Positions 43,128-61,017 of a stretch of 64,000 nt of DNA are shown one piece after another (within the stretch, counting starts at the first letter, position 1; each line of letters starts with the position of its first letter). Made by a program: the position numbers and the translations under genes. The stretch spans positions 5,452,001 to 5,516,000 of the forward strand of contig OY718805.1 in assembly GCA_963070105.1 (NCBI GenBank), in the 5' to 3' direction. The stretch is from Litomosoides sigmodontis. Its lineage: Eukaryota > Nematoda > Chromadorea > Rhabditida > Onchocercidae. The notes beneath the pieces are model-generated. The model worked only from the letters and a program-made list of their open reading frames with translations, was not told where the DNA came from and searched no databases.

Positions 43128-43357
43128 TGTGTGTACGTGTGTGTCCGTGCATTATCAATCCAAAAGTGATAAGTAATGATAGCTTTCTGTTGTAACGCTG
43201 GAGCTTAAACTTTTTTCCGTTGAAAAAAGAAGTGATATGGTTGAGAATAGCTGAGTGATACACTGATTGAATTGAAGCTAAATGAGCTCAAACTGTTTAT
43301 TAAATGCTTTTTCAACTGCAAATGTGATGCAACTCTCAAAGTATATTTGGCATCAGT
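42231..43357. repeat. Large imperfect inverted repeat (foldback)
   Basis: Left arm about 42231-42593, right arm about 42943-43357, with a unique spacer of about 350 bp. Matching landmarks include TTTAATAAACAGTTTGAGCT (left) against its complement near 43285-43310 (right), the complement of CGATTAATTTTCGATAATTA near 43000, and CTTACAGTAATCCTAG at the inner end. Arms differ by scattered substitutions and by a GT expansion in the right arm. No transposase frame, clear terminal motif or target-site duplication was seen. The unit could be a non-autonomous foldback element or a local inverted duplication. Confidence 0.88.
43082..43134. repeat. (GT)n microsatellite in the right foldback arm
   Basis: GT run of about 45 bases with one interruption near its end. 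The matching place in the left arm (about 42446-42480) has only a few CA units, so the expansion happened after the arms were duplicated. Confidence 0.9.
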
Positions 43358-45813
43358 TCAACTGATATGATATATGCTAACCGCAATGATAACGCTAACG
43401 ATAGTGATATGATTGGTAATGTAGCAATGACAGTTGGAAGAAAGGCAGCAAATGAGTCATTTTTAGTGACATATTTAAACAAATTTTTCAACTAAAAATT
43501 TCAATGAAAAAGGCATTAAATTAATTACTGTAGTATCTTAATTAGTCAAACATTCAAACCAAACCTCTCTTATCATTATCAAGTAAAAGGGCGCTAAATT
43601 TCCACAGCCCTCGTACTTGCTTTTCTACATTTAATAATTTTCTAAATTAATTTTGAGCATCTGTAAAACTGTACGATTTTTGCGCAATATTTCTTCATTA
43701 TTTACCATAAGCAAATTATTTTTGTACTTAGACTAACTGGAAATTAATATTTAAATGATGTTGGGCAAATGAATGAGTGAATTCGATTTAATGAATGATT
43801 TCTTCCTCATTTTCCAAATATTTGTACCGCAGTCTTTTATTTTTCAGTTCGATACCTCCCATAGCAATGGTTGCAAATTGTTCAAAAGAACAACACTTAT
43901 TACCGCAACGTTCACCTCACGCATACTCTATGGCTATTACCTCAGAAGAGCAGCAACTTTTATCAGCAAAAAAATAAATCACAGCAAATGTTAATTTACG
44001 ATTTGAGAAGCCTTAATGGCTCCTTGCCAAATTTTGTACAATGCAAAACAAACTATCCTGTCGTGTGCTTCTCAATTAACCTGTTTGGTTAAATGTTTCC
44101 ATGCTAGTTGAAGAAACAAAATGAAGAATGAAGTGTTGCGAGTGCAACACAGTTCTGAGATGAGCGAAATGAACTTACTGATAGCACCAGCTGATGTGCG
44201 TGCTGTCTTGATTAAATTTAATCCATGAAGCAGGCATACTTCAAGAGAAATTGAAGTGAAGTGCAATCATCATCATATCATAGCAGCGATAATATTAGTC
44301 GTCCTAGTTTTGTGATGTGATTTTCAACCTTTCTCACTCATTTCTTCCATGTTATGAGTGTTTTCCTTGAAATATCAAACCGAACGCTCAGCACTGTTAA
44401 AATTGTTAAGCGCATTTTTTGTTCTTCTCATTTGTGCTGCAACGACGCAACTCTTATACGTATAGTAGCTCTCAACCATAGGGAATTTTTGAGAAATTGA
44501 TATTGAAAAGTGAAAATTTGGCACACGTCCCTCAATTTACATTGCATGTGACGTAGGGAAAATACATTCGTCTTATCTAAATTTATTCATCACATAAATA
44601 ATATAATTAAACAGATTAGTGAGACTTAATGTACACGCGCAGATAAACTGATGTGAGATCGTTTAAAGAAATTGCATAATAATAACAAATAGGGAGCAAA
44701 TAAGGAACTGTTTTCATTCTTTCATCTTATTATCGTTTTGCATTTCAAATGTACAATTGAAATATACAGTGTTCCATAACAGAGGTGAATTAAAAGAGGA
44801 AAGGGTAGAACATGGTTATAAATCGCTTTAACGGAGATATTTATTTGTCTTGGAAAATTGATCTGATATCCTGCTGTTCCGCTTGCTTGAAATTGTTGTT
44901 TCGATTGCGAGAAACCAGAAATGAACGACCCAAGGTTTAAGGACAGGTTGGTCCGTAATATATGACTGTCCCCTCTCACTCTCAACTGCAGCAGAATTGT
45001 CCTGAGGTCGGAATTTCATTTTGATTGCGGATGGTTCCTTCTGCTAACGCTTAAGCGGACATTTCCAAATCGATCCTTCTTTTCCTCCGAACGATGAGAA
45101 TCAGCAATGATGGAAATATCATCCTCAGACATGACAATGTGGATCATTTCTATTTTTATGATAACAGTGGCGGAGGAGCGCTGTTCCAGTGAGAATAAGA
45201 GAAGTGAGAAGCACTTGCAGAAGTGTTGCGGCAAAAATCATCTGAAAGTGTTCCTTTTAAATTAGCAACGAAGACCGCCCACTGGTTCGACATTTCTGGC
45301 TACACCGCCAAAGAGAATTCGAAATGTCAACACTCCATTGGTTGGCCGATCGGATCATTTCAGATCATAATGGATGCTGATAATGAGAAGTTGATGACAA
45401 TAAGATGCCACTGCTAAGAAAATTAAAAATACAAATTCCAACATCTTGCAGCGAATAGATCAGGTCAAACCTTTCACGTTGTAGCTTAGAAACATCCGAA
45501 TTTTCAACCTATAGCCATTATTATGAGATATGACGTAACTATTAAGTCATTTCGGGAATATTACACACCTGATGGATGGAGTAAGTAAAACTGCTGCGCC
45601 GTAAAGATTGGTAAATTTCACTTGAGAGAAGAAATTCGTTCGGAATAAAAAAAAACCATTTAACGACTTCATTTCAAAGCGAACTTCTCAAGGGATGTTT
45701 ATTGCTGATTGACCGATTAAATTTATTTTGATATTTGGTTGTGTGAGCTTGTTGAGAAGTCGCAATAATAATTAATGATAATAATAAGTTGTAAAGTCTT
45801 TTTTTTTGTTTAG

Positions 45814-45885
45814 CTGGAACTCATTTTGTAGCTAAGGTTCTAGCAAGGCCTGTTTCGAGCTACGCTTCTTCACCAAAGCTTATTT
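45814..45885 (+). CDS. Isolated exon-like segment, gene unknown
   Basis: A 72-nt segment between a polypyrimidine acceptor (TTTTTGTTTAG) and a strong donor (TTT|GTAAGT), open in one frame as AGTHFVAKVLARPVSSYASS plus a few residues, phase 1 at both ends. No neighbouring exon with matching phase was found, so it may be a false positive or part of a gene whose other exons I missed. Confidence 0.25.
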
Positions 45886-46364
45886 GTAAGTATACTAAAA
45901 TGCCTTGGACTATGCTAGTGAAATTAAAGTATTTGCATTTCTGTGGGCAAAATGCTAAATTTCCTGCTTGTGATAGAATAAACTTAATTCAGAAGTCTTT
46001 CATTGAATTTTTCATGCTTTTAACTCTTTTTAGCTTATATGAGAAGAAGGATAATAGCAGAAATTCATTATTTTAACTTTTAGAGCCGAAGAGCTGAATT
46101 AACATCCGATCCTTACTGCTAATAAGGTTGTCACTGCATAATGTTTAATAATTGATTTGATGACTATATTGAGGACGAAATTCTGAAAAGTCTTAATCTA
46201 AGAGAGAAGCGATAGGTATTAGAAATGGAAATGTGCAGAGTAATTAGTTAATGATAATCTGAGAGAAATATCATAAAATGTGAAAGAGAAAAGTTAATGG
46301 TTAATTTCTCTATCATGGAACAGATTGCGCCGTTCAATGCAGTCGGTTCAAATGTTTGCTTCGT

Positions 46365-47624
46365 CTAGCAAGCCATCGATGGTTTATCTCGGGTAATGTT
46401 TCGCAAGGGTTCAACCACCGGTGTCCGTATCTGCAACACTTCTATTGTCCTTTTAATGAAGTTTCCAACCGCAAAGGAAAAGAAAGGGAAGAAATTCAGC
46501 ACGGAATGATGCTTGGGAAGGGAAATTGATTTTCCATTGCAGTTATAGTTAGTTACACGACGACATTCAATGGAATTCGGAAATCGAAGCAATTCATTTC
46601 CAATCAAAACATTACTTTCCAATCGATCATATGCACAGTGTGTATTTATCGATTTTTAGTAAAACGAATTAAATGAGTAAATGATTAAAAGCATTTCACT
46701 AATTTGAATGATGCGAAGATCTATTAATGGCTGAGTTAAACTGTCGCATCGTTGATGAAAAGAGTCGGAATTGCTGAGAGATTGTAAAAATGCCGGGATT
46801 TTTCGAAATGTAAATTACCGGGAAATAATTCACTCAATAAATGAAATATTTAAAAATTTCTCATCGAAAGTGCAGAAAAGTATCGTTGGAGTGGTTTGAG
46901 ATCTGTGTTGCGCCCGCGATGCTATTGAACTCACACGTTTGACTCGCTAAAAGTTTCTCTTGCCGATTCTAGTAAAATTTAGTATTCACTAATATTTTAA
47001 AAGCTAACTCTGTTGCCTTGTATGCCCCAAAAAAAAGGAAATTTGAGATTTCTTTCCTTAATAAGTCTAATAAGGGGGAAGATTATTTTTTGATCATTGC
47101 CAAAAAGAATTCTCAATTGATTTTCTTAAAATCACAAATAATTAAAATTCAATTTGAATTTCAATTATTTGGGATTTTAAGAAAAGATTGAGAATATAAA
47201 ATTGGAAAAACGGTCTAAAACGGTGTAGCGTCATCACTCTATTCCTTCCATCGAGCAATGGATCAATGTGGTAACGTAGATGGAGTACTCCTACGTAAGA
47301 AATACCGCCACAGCTAAGACAGTTTGTGATCTGCTAAATAAATCCTAAGTTAGCAGGGAATTGCAACTGAGTGTGATGAAATTAATAGAATTGAAAAAAA
47401 CTGAATTAATTCAAATACAGTATGTTCCACAAAAAATTCACATCTTTAGGTCGTCGATTTTTCGGGTCAAAGGTTGTCACACTGATTTGCTCAGCCCACC
47501 GAATGTGGCGTCGCTGTGGATCAGCAGGTTGTGGTATCCTTTCATCGCCTTCGGGTTGCAGTCGGATCACTGTTTCAACAGTATTTGAAAACAAAATGGT
47601 ATCGCGATCGAACAACGTATCGTC
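46365..47624 (-). CDS. Tentative 3' exons of the minus-strand gene at 47.9-49.5 kb
   Basis: Two minus-strand segments have protein-like composition. The exon at 47442-47624 (DDTLFDRDTILFSNTVETVI..., then RRHIRWAEQISVTTFDPKNR) follows TTGAAG and ends at GAT|GTGAAT. The exon at 46365-46430 (IRTPVVEPLRNITRDKPSMAC, stop) follows TTGCAG. Both are phase 0. They would join in frame to the upstream gene if its last exon used an internal donor (CCA|GTATCT, exon end 47918). The alternative is that the upstream gene stops at 47888 and these belong to another transcript or are not coding. No family recognised. Confidence 0.33.
47109..47195. repeat. Short-loop hairpin, arms about 43 nt
   Basis: An almost perfect foldback: left arm about 47109-47152, right arm about 47154-47195, with only a few mismatches and one small bulge and practically no loop. 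It is very AT-rich and lies in the intron of the tentative 3' extension of the neighbouring minus-strand gene. It could be a small foldback element, a hairpin RNA precursor or a palindrome without function. Confidence 0.75.
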
Positions 47625-47739
47625 CTTCAAGTTTCAAGGCGAAATTAGTTTCCTTTACTCGCTTGCTCGTGAAACGCATCACCCTTCCATTTCCATGTTT
47701 CACAATTTTCAATTTTTTTCACTTTGATATTTCCCTACA

Positions 47740-47745
47740 TTTATT
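47740..47745 (-). terminator. Poly(A) signal for the minus-strand gene ending at 47888
   Basis: AATAAA on the minus strand about 145 bases downstream of the stop codon. Confidence 0.45.
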
Positions 47746-47887
47746 CGATTCCCTTTAAGTGTTAACCTATAGCTTTATATTTATGAAGTAATTTAGCCAG
47801 CTGATCAATTATGGCTTGATATTTGCATTAAAAAAATTCTGTTAAACGTCTGGTAATATCAATTCAGTTCATAAACCAAATAATTAT

Positions 47888-49461
47888 TTAAACACCAACC
47901 GCTTTCATTTTAGATACTGGCCCGAAAGGATTGAATTCGATCTTTTCAAAAGGTCGTGAATCAAGTGTCTTTTTCCCAGTGCAAACTTTCTCCAAAATGT
48001 CCATGTCAACTGGCAAATCATCATCTGTTACCGCTTCTTCATCTCTAAAAATTTATGAATGTAGGAATTGTAATTTCTATTAATTTAACCTTTTGTAAAT
48101 AAAGTTGGCGAAGTTAGGAGTAAGCTCAGTATAAAATGCTTATTGAAGCCATGACACTCGGCGAATATGTGACAGCCGAAAGTTGAAAGCTCTTCATTCG
48201 CATAAATTCTTAGTCATTTTAAATATCAAATTTAAAATATCTTCGAAGCATCACTCGCTTTCACTTCGCTTCTAGAAAAAACGCTCAGGCTCACTGAGGA
48301 GTTTCAACAGTCCAGAATGGTACACCATTTATCAAAGGATTATCAGCGTTTGTTCCGTAGGTGGTCACTTTAGCTTGACCATTGTCACCTTCAAATTCAG
48401 ATCCACTTATCGATGATCGTTTCTGTGGAACTGTTTGTACGTTTGTGGGAGATATTTGAGATGTTTGCTTCGAATCCTACAAGTGCGACTTAATGTTGGC
48501 GTTGCATATAAACAAAACATAAAATTGCCAGGACAAATAACTCTATGTTTTGAACAACGAGAGGGGGCCTATTGAACTTAGTCATTAATTAAGAAGACAA
48601 CAAAACAGACTACAGTACCTTTGGAGCAAGTGGTTTCTTGGCTGAAGCACTTTCCTTATCCTGCTTATCGGATTCTTTGACGGGTGGTCTGACGAATTCT
48701 GGAACAGCCGAGTGATCTGTCATATCAACTGACGCTGCTATCGCCATCGGCGAAGGCCTATAACAAATGCAGGAGAATTTAATACTTCACTCCAATCCCA
48801 ATGCCAATAGAAAGTTGTAGATCATATCATGCACCTCTCGCGATAAACTTGATCGCAAGGTGCTTCAGCAGAGTAGAAATTCGAGAGCGTTTAATGAGCT
48901 GGAGAGTTGATGAGTTGTTGGAATGGGTTGGAATGGAAAAGTTAGAAGTGGTATAATTTGATTTACTCCTAAACATGGTGAGTGCTATTTACACCTGTCT
49001 ATTTGTTACGGTTTAATAAATGGATAACTAACTTTGCTTCGATGACATTGCGACGTTTACCAAGCCAAGTTGCATAACAAGGTTTCGGCCGAATGGATAA
49101 GTAATACGCTTTTCGCTCACCAAAACCCATTGAGCCCTTGCGACGTTTTGGAAAAGCCTACATCAGAAGTGTCAATTAGACTTACTTTAAAAACACCTTG
49201 AACTTACAGCACCAATTTTCTGAGACACTCTAAATAACACTCGAGAGGGGAATTTTAAAACATTTAAAAGCTTGCCTCATCAGCAATCCGAAGCGTCCCC
49301 ACTTTTGGTTTAAATTTTGCCAGAATTTCAGCTCGCCTGTACTCCACGTAACATGCTTCTTCCTCACGTGCTTTTTGTCGTGCTTTTTTGCGAAACTTAT
49401 AAGCCTTCAGTGCTTTACTGGCTTGCTCCATTGTAAAGGACTGTTGCGCATCGGTCTGCAT
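47888..49461 (-). CDS. Unrecognised basic/acidic protein, five exons
   Basis: Exons 5' to 3' in plus coordinates: 49276-49461, 49033-49157, 48619-48757, 48295-48476 and 47888-48044. Phases agree and give about 262 residues. The N-terminal exon is a charged helix-like stretch (KALKAYKFRKKARQKAREEE). Exon 2 is basic and compact (GFGERKAYYLSIRPKPCYAT, WLGKRRNVIEAK). Exons 3-4 are Ser/Pro/Lys-rich, and the end is acidic then basic (DEEAVTDDDLPVDMD, EFNPFGPVSKMKAVGV). I do not recognise the family. The first intron seems to begin with GC (GAG|GCAAGC), because no GT donor fits as well; an alternative donor AAA|GTGGGG would drop 11 residues. The ATG at 49461 is the first methionine, but the open frame runs further upstream (DDWDIF), so an earlier exon may exist. 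A minus-strand AATAAA (plus 47740-47745) lies about 145 bases past the stop and supports this 3' end. Confidence 0.58.
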
Positions 49462-50357
49462 GAAGATATCCCAATCATCCAAAGGGTTAAAACAATAAGT
49501 AGCTAACGTTCTTCTTCCCTTTCCCTTACATACATGCAGGAAGGAGAGATGTAGGATGTTTTCATCTGACTGTAACGCTGTTTACACTTCAGCACTGACG
49601 AAATACATGATAACCGAGGGGACAGCACCTCACGTACAAGCGGCATTCAGTGCATTACTCCTATCTTTTGAAATATCAATTCCATTAGAATTTAAACAAA
49701 GCAAGAAGTTTTAATTTAGGAATGTAATAAGAGAAAAATTGCGTAGACTTCGAGTGACATGGTAACACGTATCCTAAGATAGCCGTATGGTAAGAGAAGT
49801 TTGATGTATATCGCTAACGTTTAGAAACAAAGTTGCAGCTCACGAACATAGCGTGATTCTAAAGGCACTCTTCTTTCGATGGTGCTACCATAATTCAACG
49901 TTTTCTTTGTTTGGGATAAAATTTGCGAAATATATAAGAGCGTGAGGTAAGCTTATATTGTAGTAACAATATAAGTTACTAACAGTTTATAAAACGTAGA
50001 AGAATATTTCAGGGGACCATTCAACACATTCCCCTATAACTTATTTCTGATGTATTCTCGGATTTCTTTCTCATTCAGCTAATCAAATCAACTTTTATCT
50101 TTGGAATTCCACTTCAAATTATTTCCATCGTAAAAATTTCGGAATATTTCATAGCTTGCCAATGACAGTCCTTCTCTCTCATCCAATATAAATTTTCCCC
50201 TTTGTTCCTATTGGTTCAGGTTCTAAACCTAAATTGAGCACTATATTGAAATGACGTGTGGTAATTTGTTGTGCAGTAAAAGCAATTAATTATCTTCCCT
50301 TCGTAGAAGTTGAGCGAAGACGATAAGTAAAGCGATGGTGCATTGCGGCTCATAATC

Positions 50358-50364
<7 letters not shown>

Positions 50365-50390
<26 letters not shown>

Positions 50391-50391
50391 T
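50365..50391. repeat. GA dinucleotide microsatellite
   Basis: Uninterrupted GA run of about 27 bases, no open frame of interest. Confidence 0.85.
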
Positions 50392-51308
50392 AGGAAAGTG
50401 AACCTTCGAGACGGTCGACGACACATAACTTAGCTTGTTCAAATAAAATCCATTAATTCAATGGATTTTTGCTTCAGTGTCTATTGCTATGCGCAACTAG
50501 CTTTTTAACAAAAATGAGTTGCTAAACAATTTCATAAGCTGAAGAGAAGTTGAAAGTAACAAAGTCGTCATCCTCGAGGGCTTTGTTGCGACCTCATGCT
50601 TTCCAATTTATTTTCGAAAACTTCAAACATTTTAACTTCTTCACTCCATTAACTGTTGTTGGTTCATTTCAGAAGACTTATGGAGAAAAGGTGGACAAGA
50701 AGTGGGCTGAAAGGTTAAAGGCACAAGTTTGTATGACTTTTTTTTGCTTTGTAGTATTTGTCAGAAGCATCACTTTTACATCTCTCCCCCTCATTTCCTC
50801 GTTTCTTCTGAGGTTCCATGTTTTAACTTCCAACTTTTTAAATACACTTTCTTATTCAGTGTCGATTAGAAATTTGCAAATGTAGTAGAAAAAGTTTTTG
50901 CCTACAAACTTCAAAATCGAAATTCTAAACTTAGCTGAAAGAAGTTAGTTGTCAATGCTCAAGGTTGAAAATGCGTTCAATTCTAGTTTACAAGTACTCA
51001 GTGCGTATAGCGCACGAAGGACGAGTCATTCCCTTCAGTTACTCTCTCACTTCTCTACGTTACTTACCTTAGTCTGTCCCTGCTTCGCAACATCTTCAGC
51101 ACTCGTCCCATTTTTTTTAAATATTTTAATTTTCTTCAGTATATTCATTTCATCTGCTTTTCCTTCAAATAACTGTAGCGGAAAATCCAAATATGCTAAA
51201 TGCTGGAAAATCGAAATTCGGAGCGTTCATGCTACTTATATCCTATCCAAAAAGTTCTAGCCAAAAAAGAAACGTCAGATTTTAACTTTTAAAAATGCAG
51301 CTACCGAG

Positions 51309-51430
51309 ACAGACACATTAGCAGAAATAAAGAATGCAACCGTCCTCTGCACTACACCGATCTAGAAAATAACAAATGTGTCGATGAACTGATTTCTTGA
51401 AGCATTCTTTATTTCTGCTAATGTGTCTGT
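51309..51430. repeat. Perfect 29-bp inverted repeat with 64-nt spacer
   Basis: Left arm 51309-51337 (ACAGACACATTAGCAGAAAT and onward) is exactly complementary to the right arm 51402-51430. The 122-bp unit resembles a miniature element with terminal inverted repeats or a stem-loop. No obvious target-site duplication flanks it. Confidence 0.92.
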
Positions 51431-53653
51431 ACAATGCCGCAATAACACGTCACCACTTCCGGCTCGAACAGAGAAATTTAGAGAATTTTTTAATCAACAT
51501 AACTGAAGTACTTATCCTCCAATTCTAATTTTTCTAGCCCTAATGAGCCGTTAAAAATGTTTATTGGAGATATATAACCGTGTAAGCATCATATGCAGTC
51601 CAACGAATGATTTCGCCAGTCGCACTCCCCCTATCTGAGTGGAACGTTTGTAATGCAAACATTGAAATAACAAAGCTTCATACTTTAATAACAGAGTTGT
51701 AGTGATAATGACAATCAAGTAACATAATACAGATAAATATGACAAAAAAATCAGAATGGTGCATGCAAAACAATTCATATGCCCACAGAGAAACAATTCA
51801 AATTTCGGAACAAAGCAAGCCATTAACCGACTTGAAATACATTTATCGATTTGTGGCGAAACACTAGGTTTACCATAACTAGGTATACTACTAAATTAAA
51901 AACAATGACATGTATGTTTTGGAAAGAAATCATTTATTAAGGGCACATATGGGATTTAAATACCGCTATGCTGCCTTGAAAAACAATCCGTCCGTCTTTT
52001 CAAGTATGTACTCGTACTTGATGCTCAAATATGGGCATCCTACCTTACAATACCCAGCAGTTCTCATACTCATCTCCCAGTCTTTCCTTGCAAAGTGACC
52101 GCTCGCCAAGAATTTTCTTGAAGGAGATACAATGAGCGCTCACGATCCTCTATCCAGCCGAATATCCCAGTAAAGCAAAGTTCTAAAAGAAAGATTGCAG
52201 GAAATTGTAAAGCTGACTGAAGGACCCTTATAGCAATAATTCGAAAAAAGAGAAAGCTGATTACTACCACACAAAATCGTTTCTGCTAAAAAAAATTTAA
52301 ATGATCGAACGAAGGGACATAACTCATTAAACACACACACACACACACACAAAATTGCAAGCGCTCACATACACATACGGTAATGGATATATAATGTCCA
52401 AAAACGGCAGGAGAGAGTGGATTAAATGAAAGAAGCCGGACAATAAGAAAAAATTCTCAAATTAGTTTAAAAACCATAACAAACACATGTTATACACATA
52501 AAAAGAAAATGCTTCAAAACAAAATTCTCTACGGAAACGATTCTCCTCCATAACGTCTAGAATTCCGAATTTTTATTTTCAGTTTTCGGCCTTTATTTTC
52601 ATAAACTGTCCTCTCCAAGCAACTTCCTCTCAAATCCCACAGGGAATCCAGAAAGACCCTATTTCTGTCCCTAAATTGCAATACCGCCGGAAATTTCCAG
52701 TCAATCACTATAAAGTTTTATCGAGCAACTAACACGACCGTATCCTGCAGACGACATGCATAGCATTTTTGAAAGGTTCATGATGTGATTATTGAACCTT
52801 TCCTACATTCAACGGCTTGTTCAGCCGTTAATTGCAGAAAGTAACAGAAAAGTATAAAGGTGATACTATAATACAGGACATGCTGATACAACGGAAAAGC
52901 GAATATCTGAAAAAGTCGATATTTATGACAAATAAATATTCTACTCAACTGATATAATAACAGCGTGATGCAACAGGATGTTTAATACGTAACAAAAAAT
53001 ACGAAATAAATAAAAATTTCAGACTACCTTCAATATAAGACAGAAATACTTTCGTAATTGTGACAGAAACAAAGATAACGGCAGTCTTGAAATGACGCCG
53101 AAATCATATGAACCACAAGATATATGGCAACTATTTTTGTTATTAGAGATCTCTAAAACGCAATGATAGCCGTAGTGCAAAATTTTTTGTGTAATCAGTG
53201 TAAAGTATCACACAATCTGTGTCAGTAAAGGTAGTAGAAAAGCTATGCACCGGTAGCATAAGTGAACCATATTGCATCGTAACTGCGTAGCCGAAGGAGA
53301 AAAATTGTTTGCTGCAGATGATAATTTCGGAGCAAAACTTTTTCGGCTGCATTCAGATGAATAGCAGAAATTAAAAATAAGCAAGTTTTCAACTGCTTGA
53401 GACCACTATGAAATACTAAAGCAGGTATTGTAGGAAGGATGCAGTAGTTCAAAAACAAAATATTAAGAAAGAAGCAAAAGAGCGCGTCAAGCACTGCAAA
53501 CATAGAAACTTGAACACTTCAACTGCAAGAACAGTACTAATATAAATAAAAAAGGCCCGGTGAAGATGAGCCTGTATTCATCGGAGAAAGAAAATAAAAC
53601 GAATTTAGCAGTAAAAAAGAGTGCTGTAATATGATTAACTTCCATGTTTTATC

Positions 53654-59535
<5,882 letters not shown>

Positions 59536-60909
59536 ACCGAACCGTCTTCTCTATTTCGTTCTTTCTTCAATATTTCTCTTGCTTCCGGTTATTTATGATC
59601 ACTCCTTCGGTACTATATAAATGTATCGATAAAATGACGGTGTTCTGTGATGCCTTCGTGATGCGAAATGACTGTTATTGCAGTTGTTTTGTACCCAATG
59701 AGAATAAACAATAAATACGTTGAGTGGTCAGTGGCGATACTATGCCTCACTTTTCTTTTTTATCTTTTGCGAACTAATAGTAAACAGATCTGAAACAGAA
59801 ACTGCTAGAAAAGCAGTCAAGATGATAACAAAAATAGGTTTGTAGGGGTGAATTTAATAACAGCAGCAGCAGCGGTAACAGTAATTACTCCCACGGCCGG
59901 CGATACTTGTTTATCTGCAATTACGCACTGTGAAATTAGGTGTAGGCGGAAAACGTAAAAATCATAGACCTGACAGTTTCCCGAATTCCTGGATGATCGA
60001 AACCTGAGATGAGAACATGACCATTTATGAAACGGTTGACAAGGCTAATGAATCTGTGGTAGCTTAGGAGATGGAGCTACACTGCCGTGAATACACACAA
60101 CTCGGAGAATTAAAAAGCTTGGTAAGAGGAGCACAATAATTTCCGGGGCAACACCACATGCACCAATAGCCACCACGGGAACCGCGAACCATCACGGCAC
60201 TACTCACAAATGTAGTCCATAGGTTGCCATGGTTGCTGCGGTAGACAGCAGCAGCACGCATACACATGGCACCTGCGGTTGACATTAGTATTCACTTCAC
60301 TTGCATTACGCACATACACGGAGACAGACAGACAGACAGAGAGACAGATAGAAAATCGAAATGTATAGAGAAAGAGAAAGGGAATTGTATGCAGAAGGGA
60401 ACAACGCCTTCCATTCAGACATACGCGCCGGCGCATAAGCATGCATGCACGCATGTGGAGAGAGGGTCGGGCACTTGCAGATGTTAGGAGGAGATATTTC
60501 AGGGTAGCCTGGTTGCTTCCCCTACCTAGCAATAGCACAACCGTAGGGATGCGATGCTTCCTACCAGCCAGGAGGATGCCGTTGGAAAGACGCAGTCTGC
60601 AGGAAACACACAGACGCACACGCACACAACCGACTCAGTCTTCCTTCCGCTAATCTCCATGGCAGGCACATGGCACGCTTCCCCAATCGAATGAGGGGAA
60701 ACCTGCTAGTAGGCCACTGCGCGCAGTAAGCAGAGTTGTTTGAGCAGACTTGGTGATGCATTCAGCGAGAGCTGCTGGAACTACCACCCTCGGGTCTCCC
60801 CTCCTCATGGCCATGCCTGAACCCTTCCTTGTCACGGCTTGGTCTCTTCTGCCAGCTTTATCATCTAGCGGCCCTGCGCTGCCGCATTCAATAGCACTAG
60901 CGTGCTTCT

Positions 60910-60942
<33 letters not shown>

Positions 60943-60986
60943 TCCTGCAGATCTATCTTGTCCAATGAACTAAAGTCGATCCTACT

Positions 60987-61017
<31 letters not shown>

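Larger units (their letters stand above)
41631..46364. other. Gene-poor region with a large foldback
   Basis: Apart from the inverted repeat at 42231-43357 and one isolated exon-like segment at 45814-45885, no coding structure is supported. Several open frames on both strands between 44700 and 45420 have mildly protein-like composition but no phase-compatible partners. Confidence 0.4.
49462..53653. other. Gene-poor region
   Basis: No exon chain supported. It holds a GA tract (50365-50391), a short CA run near 52331-52350 and a perfect 29-bp inverted repeat (51309-51430). The region directly upstream of 49461 may hold a missing 5' exon of the preceding minus-strand gene. The region just below 53654 should be the 3' UTR of the G beta gene. 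Confidence 0.45.

Noticed and set aside
43018..43263. 81-codon minus-strand frame rich in Thr-His
   Set aside because: It is the translated CA side of the GT microsatellite in the foldback.
44722..45417. Several medium open frames on both strands, one ending in a Cys-rich RCHC
   Set aside because: No splice-compatible partners and no repeatable similarity to the cysteine-rich cluster or to transposases.
49197..49222. 22-nt microexon-like segment with acceptor and GTAAGT donor on the minus strand
   Set aside because: Including it shifts the next exon into a frame with a stop, and excluding it keeps all phases.
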